A DNA stretch of 64,000 bases from Pseudoflavonifractor sp. Marseille-P3106 (GCA_900169975.1 LT827121.1:124001-188000); one strand, 5' to 3'. Shown: positions 35,226 through 43,623, counted from the stretch's first letter. Program-made: numbers and translations. The notes: generated from the letters alone by a model not told the origin.

Positions 35226-35825
35226 TCATGAGCCGGCCGCGTCCGGACCCAGGAGAAGTGGCTGGAGCTGGCGCTGGGCCAGGGCGGCGGAGATGGCGTC
35301 GGGCACCAGGGAGAAATCGGAGACCAGGGACGTGGGCTTTTCACCGGGGTCGTCCTGGCGGAAGGGGACAAAGTACACGTGCTTTTTGTCCAGGAGAGTC
35401 CCGATGCTTTTGGCGGAGGAGGCCAGACCGTCGTTGGTGGAAATGGCGATGACCAGAGGCCGGCTGTTGCGGAGATGGGCCTTGGCGGCCAAAGTGACGG
35501 TAGAATCGGTGATTCCGGCGGCCAGTTTTCCCAGAGTGTTCCCGGTACACGGACAGATGACCAGAACGTCAAAAAGCTTTTTGGGGCCGATGGGCTCCGC
35601 TTTCAGCATGGTGTCAATGACTCGACGGTCACAGATGCGCTCCATCTCCCGCATAAAATCATGGGCGTTGCCAAAACGGGTGTCGCAGGCGGCGGAGGTT
35701 TCCGAGACCACGCACGTCACGTCTCCAAAGCGGGCTTTGACCCGCTCCAAGGCCTCCATGGCTTTGGAATACGTACAAAAAGAACCGCAGAAGGCAAACC
35801 CTACGCGGCAGAGCTGCTGCTCCAT
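35226..35825 (-). CDS. dpaB: Dipicolinate synthase subunit B
   Basis: DpaB (SpoVFB) is the flavoprotein-like subunit that, with DpaA, makes dipicolinic acid in the mother cell for spore core dehydration. The 199-residue length equals the family's ~200. Typical segments are GFAFCGSFCTYSKAMEALER, VISETSAACDT-like VVSETSAACDTRFGNAHDF, VICPCTGNTLGKLAAGITDS and AISTNDGLASSAKSIGTLL. It starts two bases after dpaA stops, with GGGAG inside dpaA. Its presence indicates a spore former. Confidence 0.95.
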   Translation of the reverse strand: MEQQLCRVGFAFCGSFCTYSKAMEALERVKARFGDVTCVVSETSAACDTRFGNAHDFMREMERICDRRVIDTMLKAEPIGPKKLFDVLVICPCTGNTLGKLAAGITDSTVTLAAKAHLRNSRPLVIAISTNDGLASSAKSIGTLLDKKHVYFVPFRQDDPGEKPTSLVSDFSLVPDAISAALAQRQLQPLLLGPDAAGS

Positions 35826-35827
35826 AG

Positions 35828-36691
35828 TCACACTCCCAATTCTGTCAAGATGTTGTAGACGGTGTTCTTGATGGCCAGCCCGGCGGTGACGGGGGCAGTC
35901 TTTCCGGGGAGGGAAAGGGCCCAGATGACTTTGACGCCCAGTTCGGCCGCCGCCGCAAAGTCCACCCCCCCGGGTTTGGAGGCCAGGTCGATGATCAGAC
36001 AGCCGCCGCTGATGTCGGACAGCTCCGCCCAGCCCAAGACCGGGGCGGGGACGGTGTTGATCACCAGGTCGTAGCCGCACAGCCAGCCGGAGAGCTGGTC
36101 GGAGCGTTCCACCCCGTAGCCGCAGGTCTGTGCCCAGGCCAGGTCGGTCCAGCTCCGGGCGGCCACGCTGACCAGGGCTCCCAGGCCCTTCAGCTGTCCG
36201 GCCAGGACTTTGCCCAGCCGGCCGTAGCCGATGACCAGCACCCGGGCACGGTGCAGGGTGATGGGAAGCTCCTCCATGGCGATTTGGATGGCGCCTTCGG
36301 AGGTGGGAACCGCGTTTGCCACCGCAAGTTCCTCCCGGGTGAAGTAGTCCCGGAACACAAGCCCCTTGCCTTCAGCGGCCTCCCGGAGATCAGAATCGGC
36401 CATCCCGGCACAGAGGAGCTGCCCCGGACAGAGTGGAGCGAGGACCTGGCTCAGGGTGAGGCGCTGGCTGGAGAGGGGGGCGTTGAGGCGTTCGCCCTCT
36501 GCCGCGGGAAGCGGGAGGATCACGCAGTCGGCCAGCGCCGCGCCCGCCAGACTGTCGGCGGCCAGAGCAGGTTCTCCGCCCCGTTCCAGCGCGTAGGTAT
36601 GTACGGTGTGCCCGTCCTCGGAGAGGGATCGGGCCAGAGCCATCTGCCTTGGGTCCCCCCCGATGACCCAGAAATTCAATCGCTGCCGCAT
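35828..36691 (-). CDS. dpaA: Dipicolinate synthase subunit A
   Basis: DpaA (SpoVFA, 287 residues) is the Rossmann-fold reductase-like subunit of dipicolinate synthase. Features are VIGGDPRQMALARSLSEDGH near the N-terminus, TSEGAIQIAMEELPITLHRA RVLVIGYGRLGK for the second dinucleotide fold and CLIIDLASKPGGVDF toward the end. The ATG at 36691 follows GGAGGGAACGCCT. It forms a two-gene operon with dpaB; sporulation sigma control is expected but I do not see a clear promoter. Confidence 0.94.
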   Translation of the reverse strand: MRQRLNFWVIGGDPRQMALARSLSEDGHTVHTYALERGGEPALAADSLAGAALADCVILPLPAAEGERLNAPLSSQRLTLSQVLAPLCPGQLLCAGMADSDLREAAEGKGLVFRDYFTREELAVANAVPTSEGAIQIAMEELPITLHRARVLVIGYGRLGKVLAGQLKGLGALVSVAARSWTDLAWAQTCGYGVERSDQLSGWLCGYDLVINTVPAPVLGWAELSDISGGCLIIDLASKPGGVDFAAAAELGVKVIWALSLPGKTAPVTAGLAIKNTVYNILTELGV

Positions 36692-36803
36692 AGGCGTTCC
36701 CTCCATATCACTTGCTGGGCCATCCTATGCCGGAGCAGAAAAGAGGGTTCGCCCCGTGTTTGCGGGGAGGGCTGACTTTCGTCGGTTTTACAGGAGAAAA
36801 AGT

Positions 36804-36832
36804 TTGACAGTATAAGGATTCTCGGATACACT
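36804..36832 (+). promoter_or_regulatory. Promoter of the CoA-transferase gene
   Basis: TTGACA (36804-36809) and TACACT (36827-36832) are 17 bases apart, a good sigma-A promoter. It leaves a leader of about 60 bases. Confidence 0.8.
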
Positions 36833-36899
36833 GATTCATGGAATAGAACGGGATCGGCGAGGGCTGGTCTCAGACAAAAATCGAGAAAAGGAGACTCCG

Positions 36900-38240
36900 A
36901 TGAATTATCAAGCAATGTACCAAGAGAAGCTGACCTCCGCAGAGGAGGCTGTGAAGACGGTCCGGTCCGGTGACTGGGTGGATTACGGCTGGTGCGTGGG
37001 GACACCCCGGGCGCTGGACAAGGCGCTGGCTGGGCGGTACCGGGAGCTGACCGATGTGAAGATCCGCGGCGGCGTTCTGTTTGAGAAGCCTGCCGTGATG
37101 CAGGTGCCCGACACAGCGGAGCACTTTACCTGGAATTCCTGGCACATGTCCGGCGTAGAGCGGAAAATGATCGCCGACGGCACCGCTTTTTATGCCCCCA
37201 TGCGCTATTCTGAACTGCCTCGGTTCTACCGGGAAAACGTGAACGTGGATGTGGTCATGATCCAGGTGGCCCCCATGGACGACTTCGGCTATTTTAATTT
37301 CGGCCCCAGTGCCTCCCATTTAAAGGCGGCCTGCGACGCGGCCAAGACCGTCATTGTGGAGGTCAACCGGAACATGCCCCGGTGCCTGGGCGGCTTTGAC
37401 GAGGGGGTCCATATCTCTCAGGTGGCCCACGTCGTGGAGGGGGAGAACCCCGCCATGTGGCAGCTGGGCGGCGGCGGCGCGCCCACCGCGGTGGATCAGG
37501 CGGTGGCCGATCTCATCGTCCCCCAGATCCCTGACGGGGCCTGCCTGCAGCTGGGTATCGGCGGGATGCCCAACGCCGTGGGCTCCATGATCGCCAAGTC
37601 CGATCTGAAGGACCTGGGCGTTCACACCGAGATGTACGTAGACGGCTTTGTGGATATCGCCATGGCGGGCAAGATCACCGGCGCGCGGAAGAACCTGGAC
37701 CGGGGCCGCCAGACCTACGCCTTTGCCGCCGGGACCCAAAAGCTCTACGACTACCTGGCCGACAACCCCGCCTGCATGAGCGCGCCGGTGGACTACACCA
37801 ACGACGTGCGGGTGGTGGCCCAGCTGGACAACTTCATCTCCATCAACAACGCGGTGGATCTGGATCTCTTCGGCCAGGTGAACGCCGAGTCCGCCGGGGT
37901 CAAGCACATCTCCGGCACCGGCGGCCAGCTGGATTTTGTGATGGGCGCATACCTCTCCAAGGGCGGCAAGAGCTTTATCTGCCTGTCCTCCACCGTGACC
38001 GGAAAGGACGGCACGGTCAAGAGCCGCATTGTCCCCACCCTGACCCCCGGCTCCATCGCCACCGATCCCCGCACCTGTGTGCAGTATCTGGTGACCGAGT
38101 ACGGCATGGTCAATCTCAAGGGCCTGTCCTCCTGGGAGCGGACCGAGGCCATCATTTCCATCGCCCATCCCGATTTCAGGGACGAGCTGATCAGTCAGGC
38201 GGACAAGATGCACATCTGGCGGAGATCCAGCAAGCGGTAA
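36900..38240 (+). CDS. Acyl-CoA:acetate CoA-transferase, butyryl-CoA or 4-hydroxybutyryl-CoA type
   Basis: The 446-residue protein belongs to the Cat1/4-hydroxybutyrate CoA-transferase family, which moves CoA between short acyl groups and acetate; with the crt-etf operon it could finish butyrate formation. Family segments are [37 protein letters not shown], the motif [20 protein letters not shown] and the C-terminal ITEYG-like [11 protein letters not shown]. Length matches butyryl-CoA:acetate CoA-transferases (~445-450). I cannot separate butyryl- from 4-hydroxybutyryl-specific members by eye. It has its own promoter and terminator. Confidence 0.88.
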   Translation: MNYQAMYQEKLTSAEEAVKTVRSGDWVDYGWCVGTPRALDKALAGRYRELTDVKIRGGVLFEKPAVMQVPDTAEHFTWNSWHMSGVERKMIADGTAFYAPMRYSELPRFYRENVNVDVVMIQVAPMDDFGYFNFGPSASHLKAACDAAKTVIVEVNRNMPRCLGGFDEGVHISQVAHVVEGENPAMWQLGGGGAPTAVDQAVADLIVPQIPDGACLQLGIGGMPNAVGSMIAKSDLKDLGVHTEMYVDGFVDIAMAGKITGARKNLDRGRQTYAFAAGTQKLYDYLADNPACMSAPVDYTNDVRVVAQLDNFISINNAVDLDLFGQVNAESAGVKHISGTGGQLDFVMGAYLSKGGKSFICLSSTVTGKDGTVKSRIVPTLTPGSIATDPRTCVQYLVTEYGMVNLKGLSSWERTEAIISIAHPDFRDELISQADKMHIWRRSSKR

Positions 38241-38265
38241 CGCGGCGCAATCAGTGCGCCGGGGG

Positions 38266-38295
38266 AAGAGGGGCCGCCCGGGCGGCCCCTCTTTT
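38266..38295. terminator. Terminator after the CoA-transferase gene
   Basis: AAGAGGGGCCGCCC pairs with GGGCGGCCCCTCTT in an almost loop-free palindrome, followed by TTTTG. The next gene starts 27 bases later. Confidence 0.85.
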
Positions 38296-38321
38296 GCCGG
38301 ACGTGAAAGGAAGCGGAGCAC

Positions 38322-39080
38322 ATGGAATATACCATTGAGAATCAGGCCTTGGCCCTGACGTCCTCCACCCTGGGCGCGGGACTTCGGAGCCTGAGCACCC
38401 GGCAGGGCCTGCCCCTTCTGGGAGAGGGGGCGACGGTGTGCTTTCCCTGGTGCGGGACCATCGAGGGGGGCTGGTATGAGGATCGGGGATTTCAGTACCG
38501 GGAGGCCGATTCCCTCAACGGCTTCGTCCGGGACAAGGAACATCTGCTGATGGGGCGGGAGCCGGGGCAGCTTTCCTTCCGGCTGGAGTGGCCCGGAAGC
38601 CTGGGCCTGTGGCCCTGGGCTTTTGAAGTCGAGACGGTCCATACGCTGGAGGGAAACCGGGTAGTGACTGTCTGCACGGTGGAGAACCGGTCCGGGCGGC
38701 CCATGCCGGTTCAGTTCGGCTTTCATACCGAGCTTTGCTGTCCCTTCCTGCCCGAAACAGAGGTCAGAGAGTATCAGGTGCGCCTTGAGAGCGGCCGGGT
38801 GATCCCGCTGAAGCCGGAGCTCTTTGGGCGGGAAGCCCCTGACGTTCCAGAGGCCGGGGCCTGGGTCCGGCTGGAGCATCGGGAGACGGGCAAGTACCTG
38901 GAGGTGGGTACGCAGGGGTATCCCGGTGTGCATCTCGCAGGCGGGGCCGGCGTTTTGTGCCTTGAGCTTTGGAGCGGCGCCGCCGGGCGCGGACATGAGC
39001 TGATGGACCGGCCGGGAACGGAGCTGATGCCCCACGGAGAAAAGCGGAGCTGGCGGCAGGTCGTGGCGGCAGAGCTCTGA
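38322..39080 (+). CDS. Aldose 1-epimerase-like protein
   Basis: The 252-residue protein has the galactose-mutarotase fold signature: an N-terminal beta stretch ending LLGEGATVCFPWCGTIEGGW, the loop LNGFVRDKEHLL (active-site His in this position in true epimerases) and a later FGFHTELCCPF. A conserved C-terminal catalytic Glu region is not obvious, so activity and sugar substrate are uncertain. GAAAGGAAGCGGAGCAC precedes the ATG. Confidence 0.75.
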   Translation: MEYTIENQALALTSSTLGAGLRSLSTRQGLPLLGEGATVCFPWCGTIEGGWYEDRGFQYREADSLNGFVRDKEHLLMGREPGQLSFRLEWPGSLGLWPWAFEVETVHTLEGNRVVTVCTVENRSGRPMPVQFGFHTELCCPFLPETEVREYQVRLESGRVIPLKPELFGREAPDVPEAGAWVRLEHRETGKYLEVGTQGYPGVHLAGGAGVLCLELWSGAAGRGHELMDRPGTELMPHGEKRSWRQVVAAEL

Positions 39081-39106
39081 CCCCTGACCTGAGGCAGCCA
39101 GCCGGC

Positions 39107-39135
39107 TTGCTTTTTTTCCCGACCTGTGTTATACT
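39107..39135 (+). promoter_or_regulatory. Promoter of the L25 gene
   Basis: TTGCTT (39107-39112) and TATACT (39130-39135) are separated by 17 bases. Transcription would start near 39142, before the hairpin at 39169. Confidence 0.75.
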
Positions 39136-39168
39136 GAATAAAACTAAATACAAAAAGAACCGTCTTTG

Positions 39169-39224
39169 AAGAAGGGCTTTTGGTAGTGCGCTGTAAAGCG
39201 CCCTATGAAAAGCCCTTCTTTTTT
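39169..39224 (+). terminator. Long terminator hairpin in the leader of the L25 gene
   Basis: AAGAAGGGCTTTT pairs with AAAAGCCCTTCTT; an inner stem GCGC/GCGC extends it to more than 20 bp, and a T run follows. It lies between the promoter at 39107-39135 and the L25 start, so it is an attenuator or a terminator that most transcripts must pass. Confidence 0.8.
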
Positions 39225-39262
39225 ACAAGGCGCCAAAAATTTAATGTTCAGGAGGAATAATA

Positions 39263-39847
39263 ATGGACATCATCAAGGCAGAAATGCGGAATCCTGCGGC
39301 AAAGGCGAAGCAGCTCAGGCGCTCCGGTATCATTCCCTGCGTGATCAGCGGCGCTGAGCTGAAGGAGTCTCTCTCCATTCAAATAGATGAAAATACAGCA
39401 AGGCAGCTCAAACGCACCAAACGTGACGGGAGCAAGGTAGACATCCAGGTAAACGGAAAGGTTTATCACACGCTTATCAAGGACTTGGAATACAGCAGCT
39501 TGAATGACGCTATCGTTCATATCAGTTTCCATATTTTAAACGCCGGAAAGAAGGTCAACAGCATCGCGGACATTATGCTGCTCAACAAGGATAAGGTTCA
39601 GGGTGTTTTGGAACAGATACAGATGAAGATCCCGCATGCGGCGGAGCCGGAAAACCTTTTGGATGTTGTCACGATAGACCTGGACGGTGTCCCGATCGGA
39701 ACGACGATTACGATTAGTGATATTCCAGAGTTCCAAAGCGACAAAATTGAATTGCAGGCCGATCCGGACAGCATCGTTTTGCGCATCCGGGATAAAAAAC
39801 TTGCTGGCGCAGGGGCGTCGGGTGATCATACAGAAGCGGCGGAGTAA
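39263..39847 (+). CDS. rplY: 50S ribosomal protein L25 / general stress protein Ctc
   Basis: This 194-residue protein of the L25/TL5/CTC family binds 5S rRNA. The N-terminal L25 domain (1-90) shows KAKQLRRSGIIPCVISGAEL, and the C-terminal TL5-type beta domain (about 95-180) follows with LLDVVTIDLDGVPIGTTITI. Codon use is AT-richer than in most neighbours. The ATG follows AGGAGGAATAAT. It stands behind a promoter and a leader terminator of its own. Confidence 0.88.
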   Translation: MDIIKAEMRNPAAKAKQLRRSGIIPCVISGAELKESLSIQIDENTARQLKRTKRDGSKVDIQVNGKVYHTLIKDLEYSSLNDAIVHISFHILNAGKKVNSIADIMLLNKDKVQGVLEQIQMKIPHAAEPENLLDVVTIDLDGVPIGTTITISDIPEFQSDKIELQADPDSIVLRIRDKKLAGAGASGDHTEAAE

Positions 39848-39867
39848 TTTTCAAACATCAAACAAGC

Positions 39868-39895
39868 AGTCCCCACCCTGGAAAGGGCGGGGACT
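39868..39895 (+). terminator. Hairpin after the L25 gene
   Basis: AGTCCCCACCC pairs imperfectly with GGGCGGGGACT, followed by CTTCTAT. The T tract is weak, so read-through into the next gene is possible. Confidence 0.65.
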
Positions 39896-39921
39896 CTTCT
39901 ATATGAAGAATGGAGGCAAAA

Positions 39922-40719
39922 ATGAAACTCATAGGACAGCCGATCAAACACAGGATCTTTGGTGCCGGAGTCGTTACGGGTTTAGCGGAAAACACGGTGA
40001 CGATATGCTTTCAGGACAGCGAAAAGAAATTTATTTACCCGGATGCCTTTCAAAACTTTTTGATTTTAAAAGACCCAAAAACACAGCGGCGCATTGAGAA
40101 AGAAATTGCAGACCGGGAGATCGCGACCCAAAAGGAAAGGCGGGCTGAGCAGGCTAAACAAGATAGAAAGCGGAAAATGTTGAACTTCAACGTTACCGCA
40201 AATTCTCATGCTGTCTTTCATGTGGCACCGGATCGGGTTGACCAGACGATCAGAGAGTGTCAGGTCTATACCGGGACATATTTGAGCGGATATTCCAAAG
40301 GGCAGCCGAGAGTGGCAGACCGCATGAAGCCCAATTCCGTGTGTCTGCTTACCACACGCCCAAGCGGGCAGGATGAGCAGGCACGCATCATCATCGGCGC
40401 TTTCATGGTCAGGGAAGATTTTTTTGGAGAAGATGTTCATGATGGTATCATCAAAGGGCATCCGCAACACCGCATCTTTCTTCCGAAGGAAAGCCAAATG
40501 CTATTCTGGAAATACTTTGGCCAGAATACCATGCCTCGCTGGGGAAATACAGCATTTAAATACTGTCCAGCCAATGTGGTGAATCAAATACTGGCTGATA
40601 TGGTGGGTCTGCTGAGGTCTAGTGAACAGGAAAGAACAGCCGTAGAACATTATAGGTATTTCTGCAAAATAAACCAATTAAACACGCTCATAAACCTTGA
40701 AGGGGAGAAGCTGGAGTAA
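39922..40719 (+). CDS. Hypothetical protein, AT-rich
   Basis: I do not recognise this 265-residue soluble protein. The N-terminal 45 residues (IGQPIKHRIFGAGVVTGLAE) resemble a small beta-barrel 'CarD/MalT-like' or SH3-like segment. Then comes a charged coiled-coil-like helix (about 55-90, rich in Glu, Arg, Lys and Gln), then a mixed alpha-beta domain. It has no signal peptide or membrane helix. The start at 39922 follows TGGAGGCAAAA. Composition is AT-richer than flanking genes, like its L25 neighbour, suggesting possible transfer. Confidence 0.72.
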   Translation: MKLIGQPIKHRIFGAGVVTGLAENTVTICFQDSEKKFIYPDAFQNFLILKDPKTQRRIEKEIADREIATQKERRAEQAKQDRKRKMLNFNVTANSHAVFHVAPDRVDQTIRECQVYTGTYLSGYSKGQPRVADRMKPNSVCLLTTRPSGQDEQARIIIGAFMVREDFFGEDVHDGIIKGHPQHRIFLPKESQMLFWKYFGQNTMPRWGNTAFKYCPANVVNQILADMVGLLRSSEQERTAVEHYRYFCKINQLNTLINLEGEKLE

Positions 40720-41027
40720 AGGCTATGGCGGATATCACGCAAATTTTTTCTGGAAGCCTTCCTCCTGTATACTGCTGTGCCTTTCAAAAAGGTGTCCTGT
40801 GCAGCACACAGGACACCTTTTTTATGTGGCTATTTTGCCAGGGGAATGGAAGATTCAAATTTGCACCCATGTTCTTTTGCTGTTTTTCCTTCTGCGGCTG
40901 ATGTAGTACGATCATAGCATAAAGGAAAGAAGGTCGACAGGTTTTGCATCAAAAACCTGTCAACCTATCTTGGCTGAGCATGATACACCAAAGGCGAACC
41001 CCTTGCGGGGTTCGCCTTGATGCATGT
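40720..41027. other. Intergenic region with three hairpins before tmRNA
   Basis: No gene is evident. A strong terminator for the upstream gene lies at 40786-40823 (AAAAAGGTGTCCTGTG / CACAGGACACCTTTTT). Two more hairpins follow: GACAGGTTTT/AAAACCTGTC (40936-40961) and AAGGCGAACCCC/GGGGTTCGCCTT (40991-41018). The last lies just beyond the 3' end of tmRNA and probably terminates it. Confidence 0.8.
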
Positions 41028-41373
41028 TGGTGGAGGCGGGGGGAGTCGAACCCCCGTCCGAAAACGCTTCAACGGGAACTTCTCCGGGCGCAGACAGTCA
41101 TTTACATTCCCTTACCCAAGCGTGGGCTGACACACTCAGGGGCTTGGTAGCTTCATGATGCATGGTGCGCTCAAAGCTTTGCGCACGCACGTTCGCCACT
41201 CAACGACGCCCCATCCCGGATCGTGGCCCCTCCGGGTGGGACGGTCACGGCTTAAGCCGCGACAAGCTCAACGTTATTGTTGGCGTTTAAATGTTTTTGC
41301 CCATTTTAAGGATGTTAGGCGCATCCGCCCGCTATTCCCGCCTCTACGTCCCCGTCGAAACCAGTACGCCCCC
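41028..41373 (-). ncRNA. ssrA: Transfer-messenger RNA (tmRNA)
   Basis: tmRNA rescues stalled ribosomes and tags the incomplete protein. The 5' end GGGGGCG pairs with the 3' CGCCTCC just before ACCA, and the T arm GGGGGTTCGACTCCCCC precedes the CCA end at 41028. The tag frame runs from 41284 to the TAA at 41252-41254 and reads ANNNVELVAA (10 residues), ending in the expected hydrophobic Ala-Ala. Its partner gene smpB is about 900 bases away on the same strand. Confidence 0.97.
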
Positions 41374-41418
41374 TGATCGGAGCAAGCCAAGCATCGTCCT
41401 CTCCGCTGCGTCCCTTCC

Positions 41419-41448
41419 GCCCCCCAAGCAGATGCCTGCCTGGGGGGC
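41419..41448. repeat. Hairpin between ppiB and ssrA
   Basis: GCCCCCCA pairs with TGGGGGGC across a 14-base loop that itself contains a repeat of GCAGATGCCTGC. It may mark the 3' end of the ppiB message. No T tract follows. Confidence 0.45.
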
Positions 41449-41554
41449 TTGGACACGGGAGTCACAAAAGCGGCCTGCAAAGGGTGCCTTCGCTTCTGGG
41501 TAACGTCCAAAACAGACTGAAGCAGCCTGCTTTCAAGTGAATTTTGTGCCCGCG

Positions 41555-42076
41555 TCAGGACTTTTTCGGTGCGGGATACTCCACACCGAAGGTCTCCACA
41601 GTGACCTTCTTCATGCGCTGGGGAGTCTTGGGTTTGTCGTTCCAGTCGGTGGGGACGGCCACAATGGCGTCCGCCGTCTCGATCCCTTCCACGACCTTGC
41701 CGAACGCGGCATACTGGCCGTCCAGGTGGGGGGCCTTCTCCACCATGACAAAGAACTGACTGCCTGCGGAGTTGGGGTCGTTGGTCCGGGCCATGGACAA
41801 CACGCCCTTGTCGTGCTTGAGATCGTTCTGAAAGCCGTTGGCGGTGAACTCGCCGGGGATCTCGTAGCCGGGGCCGCCTACGCCGGAGCCCTTGGGATCG
41901 CCGCCCTGGATCATGAAGCCGGGGATGACCCGGTGGAAGATCAGCCCATCGTAAAAGCCGGAAGAGACCAGGGAGATAAAATTGTTGACGGTGTTGGGAG
42001 CCACCTCGGGATAGAGTTCTGCCACCATTTTGGCGCCCGACTCCATTTCAAAGGTGACTATCGGATTTTGAGCCAT
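41555..42076 (-). CDS. ppiB: Peptidyl-prolyl cis-trans isomerase B (cyclophilin)
   Basis: This 173-residue cytoplasmic cyclophilin has an intact active site: FHRVIPGFMIQGGDPKGSG (catalytic Arg), GVLSMARTNDPNSAGSQFFV and HLDGQYAAFGKVVEGIETAD. It is closer to consensus than the cyclophilin at 28683. The ATG at 42076 follows GGAAAGGACGTGTTTCCC. It lies between smpB and ssrA on the same strand, separated from smpB by a 195-base gap with palindromes. Confidence 0.94.
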   Translation of the reverse strand: MAQNPIVTFEMESGAKMVAELYPEVAPNTVNNFISLVSSGFYDGLIFHRVIPGFMIQGGDPKGSGVGGPGYEIPGEFTANGFQNDLKHDKGVLSMARTNDPNSAGSQFFVMVEKAPHLDGQYAAFGKVVEGIETADAIVAVPTDWNDKPKTPQRMKKVTVETFGVEYPAPKKS

Positions 42077-42271
42077 GGGAAACACGTCCTTTCCTTCTGT
42101 TTGAACCATTCAGCCCCAATCAGGCTGTGAAAGTTTTTTGCCTGCTTCTCCCGCAGGGATCGGCAAACGATCAAAGTTGTTTTTGCTCCCTTTTCCCCTT
42201 TGGGGACGTACTCCACTATCATTTTGCGTCGCAAAATCAAGTGTCGTTACAGTCTTTCAAGAAAAAGGAAG
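42077..42271 (-). repeat. Palindrome-containing gap between smpB and ppiB
   Basis: The gap holds the palindrome ATTTTGCG-T-CGCAAAAT (about 42221-42237) and GTCCCC/GGGGAC near 42200. It also has a copy of the CAAGAAAAAGGAAGTCA motif that also follows the PNP gene. A 60-codon open frame exists here but lacks support. It may be a dispersed intergenic repeat. Confidence 0.45.
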
Positions 42272-42739
42272 TCAGTAGCGGCCCCGGTCCTTCATGGCCC
42301 GGTCGATGGCGCGTTTGGAGTCCCGCTCGGCGGCGGTGGCCCGCTTGTCGTAGAGCTTTTTGCCCTTGCACAGCCCCACCTCCACCTTGACCTTGGCGTC
42401 TTTCCAGTAGAGGGAGAGAGGGACCAGGGTGAGCCCATCCCGCTGGGCCGCGGACTGCAGCCGGAGGATCTCCCGGCGGTGCATCAAAAGCTTTCGGGTG
42501 CGGCGGGGATCCTTATTGAAGATGTTGCCCTTCTCGTAGGGGCTGATATGTACCCCGTAGAGCCAGAGCTCCCCGTCCTTCACCTGGCAGAAGCTGTCCT
42601 TCAGATTCACTGCGCCCTGGCGGATGGACTTGACCTCGGTGCCCGAAAGGACCACGCCGGCTTCAAAGGCCTCCTCCACAAAATAGTCGTGAAAGGCTTT
42701 GCTGTTTTTGGCGATCTGCTTGGTTCCCTTGCGGTCCAT
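42272..42739 (-). CDS. smpB: SsrA-binding protein SmpB
   Basis: SmpB delivers tmRNA to stalled ribosomes. The 155-residue protein has the signatures NSKAFHDYFVEEAFEAGVVL, GTEVKSIRQGAVNLKDSFCQ, GVHISPYEKGN and the C-terminal tail KKLYDKRATAAERDSKRAID, whose basic end enters the mRNA channel. Length is standard. It precedes ppiB and ssrA. Confidence 0.97.
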   Translation of the reverse strand: MDRKGTKQIAKNSKAFHDYFVEEAFEAGVVLSGTEVKSIRQGAVNLKDSFCQVKDGELWLYGVHISPYEKGNIFNKDPRRTRKLLMHRREILRLQSAAQRDGLTLVPLSLYWKDAKVKVEVGLCKGKKLYDKRATAAERDSKRAIDRAMKDRGRY

Positions 42740-42786
42740 AGGGCACCTCCTCTCCGCACAGGTGTGCTCCTATTATAGCATAATTC

Positions 42787-43290
42787 TCAAAAATGTAAAC
42801 GCAAAAAATGGTAATAGAGCGCGGAGAGGGCGTTATGGGCAAAGATGGGCTTTCCCGCCTCGTCCAGCCGGGCGGGGCGGAGGGGATCGGGAGACTGGGG
42901 CGCGCCGAACTCGCAGCAGACGGCGGCGGCCCCCTCCGCCTCCGCGGGGAGGGAGAGCCAGTATTTTCCCTCCCACCACCAGAGAGCGGCATCCACCGGG
43001 GTGTGCCGGAGGGCCAGGGCGGCCTGCAGGACATCTTCCAGATCGTCAAAGGTGAACCAGCAGGGGCCCACGGGGCGGACATGGGCAAAGACCAGGACAC
43101 CGCAGCACTCCGGATACGCCTCGATCTCCACTGAGCCGTCCAGAACGATCCCCGCCCGGTCGCAGGCGCGGCGGGTCAGGATGAGGGCCTGTTCCAAGGT
43201 CAGGCCGGAGGGGGTAAAGCCGTATTCCGACAGATCGGCAGGGGTCAGATAGAGGGCCACGCTGGCGGCTCCGATGGGCTGGATGGTCAT
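42787..43290 (-). CDS. MecA-like adaptor protein (tentative)
   Basis: The 167-residue protein resembles the N-terminal part of MecA/YpbH adaptors, which present substrates to ClpC: LTPADLSEYGFTPSGLTLEQ, LILTRRACDRAGIVLDGSVE IEAYPECCGVLVFAHV. The C-terminal half (FDDLEDVLQAALAL onward) matches the expected second alpha-beta unit more loosely. The start at 43290 follows GGAGGTCCCCT. No clp gene is nearby. I regard the family assignment as likely but unconfirmed. Confidence 0.6.
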   Translation of the reverse strand: MTIQPIGAASVALYLTPADLSEYGFTPSGLTLEQALILTRRACDRAGIVLDGSVEIEAYPECCGVLVFAHVRPVGPCWFTFDDLEDVLQAALALRHTPVDAALWWWEGKYWLSLPAEAEGAAAVCCEFGAPQSPDPLRPARLDEAGKPIFAHNALSALYYHFLRLHF

Positions 43291-43449
43291 AGGGGACCTC
43301 CTTTTTGGGTTTGCCTCATTATATGTCACCGGGGCTTGACTGTATAGCTGTAATGATTGGGAGGGATGGAAAAGAAATGGAACGGGCAGCAAAAGGGCGC
43401 CGCCAAACTGTGGCGGCGCCCCTCTGCTGCTGCTTTGGAACCCAGATTC

Positions 43450-43611
43450 TTATTTTCCCGGATGGCACGCCCCGCTGCAGGAGCAGCCGGAACAGCTTCC
43501 CCCACAGGAGCAGCCGCTCTTTCCTTGGCGCCGGTTGTAGATCCCTCTGGCCACCACGGCCACAAAGAGAGCCAGCACCACAAGGCCGATGAGAAGGGTG
43601 GGAACGTTCAT
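43450..43611 (-). CDS. FeoB-associated Cys-rich membrane protein
   Basis: This small gene encodes 53 residues: one membrane helix (MNVPTLLIGLVVLALFVAVV) followed by a Cys-rich tail (GCSCGGSCSGCSCSGAC) and a final HPGK. It matches the FeoB-associated Cys-rich family (PF12669), which accompanies FeoB in Firmicutes and is thought to assist iron transfer. It lies 12 bases after feoB on the same strand with AGGAGG before its ATG. Confidence 0.88.
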   Translation of the reverse strand: MNVPTLLIGLVVLALFVAVVARGIYNRRQGKSGCSCGGSCSGCSCSGACHPGK

Positions 43612-43623
43612 GAAAAGACCTCC

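Noticed and set aside
42058-42240. A 60-codon open frame between smpB and ppiB
   Set aside because: It overlaps the ppiB start, has no good ribosome binding site and lies in a palindrome-rich intergenic segment.
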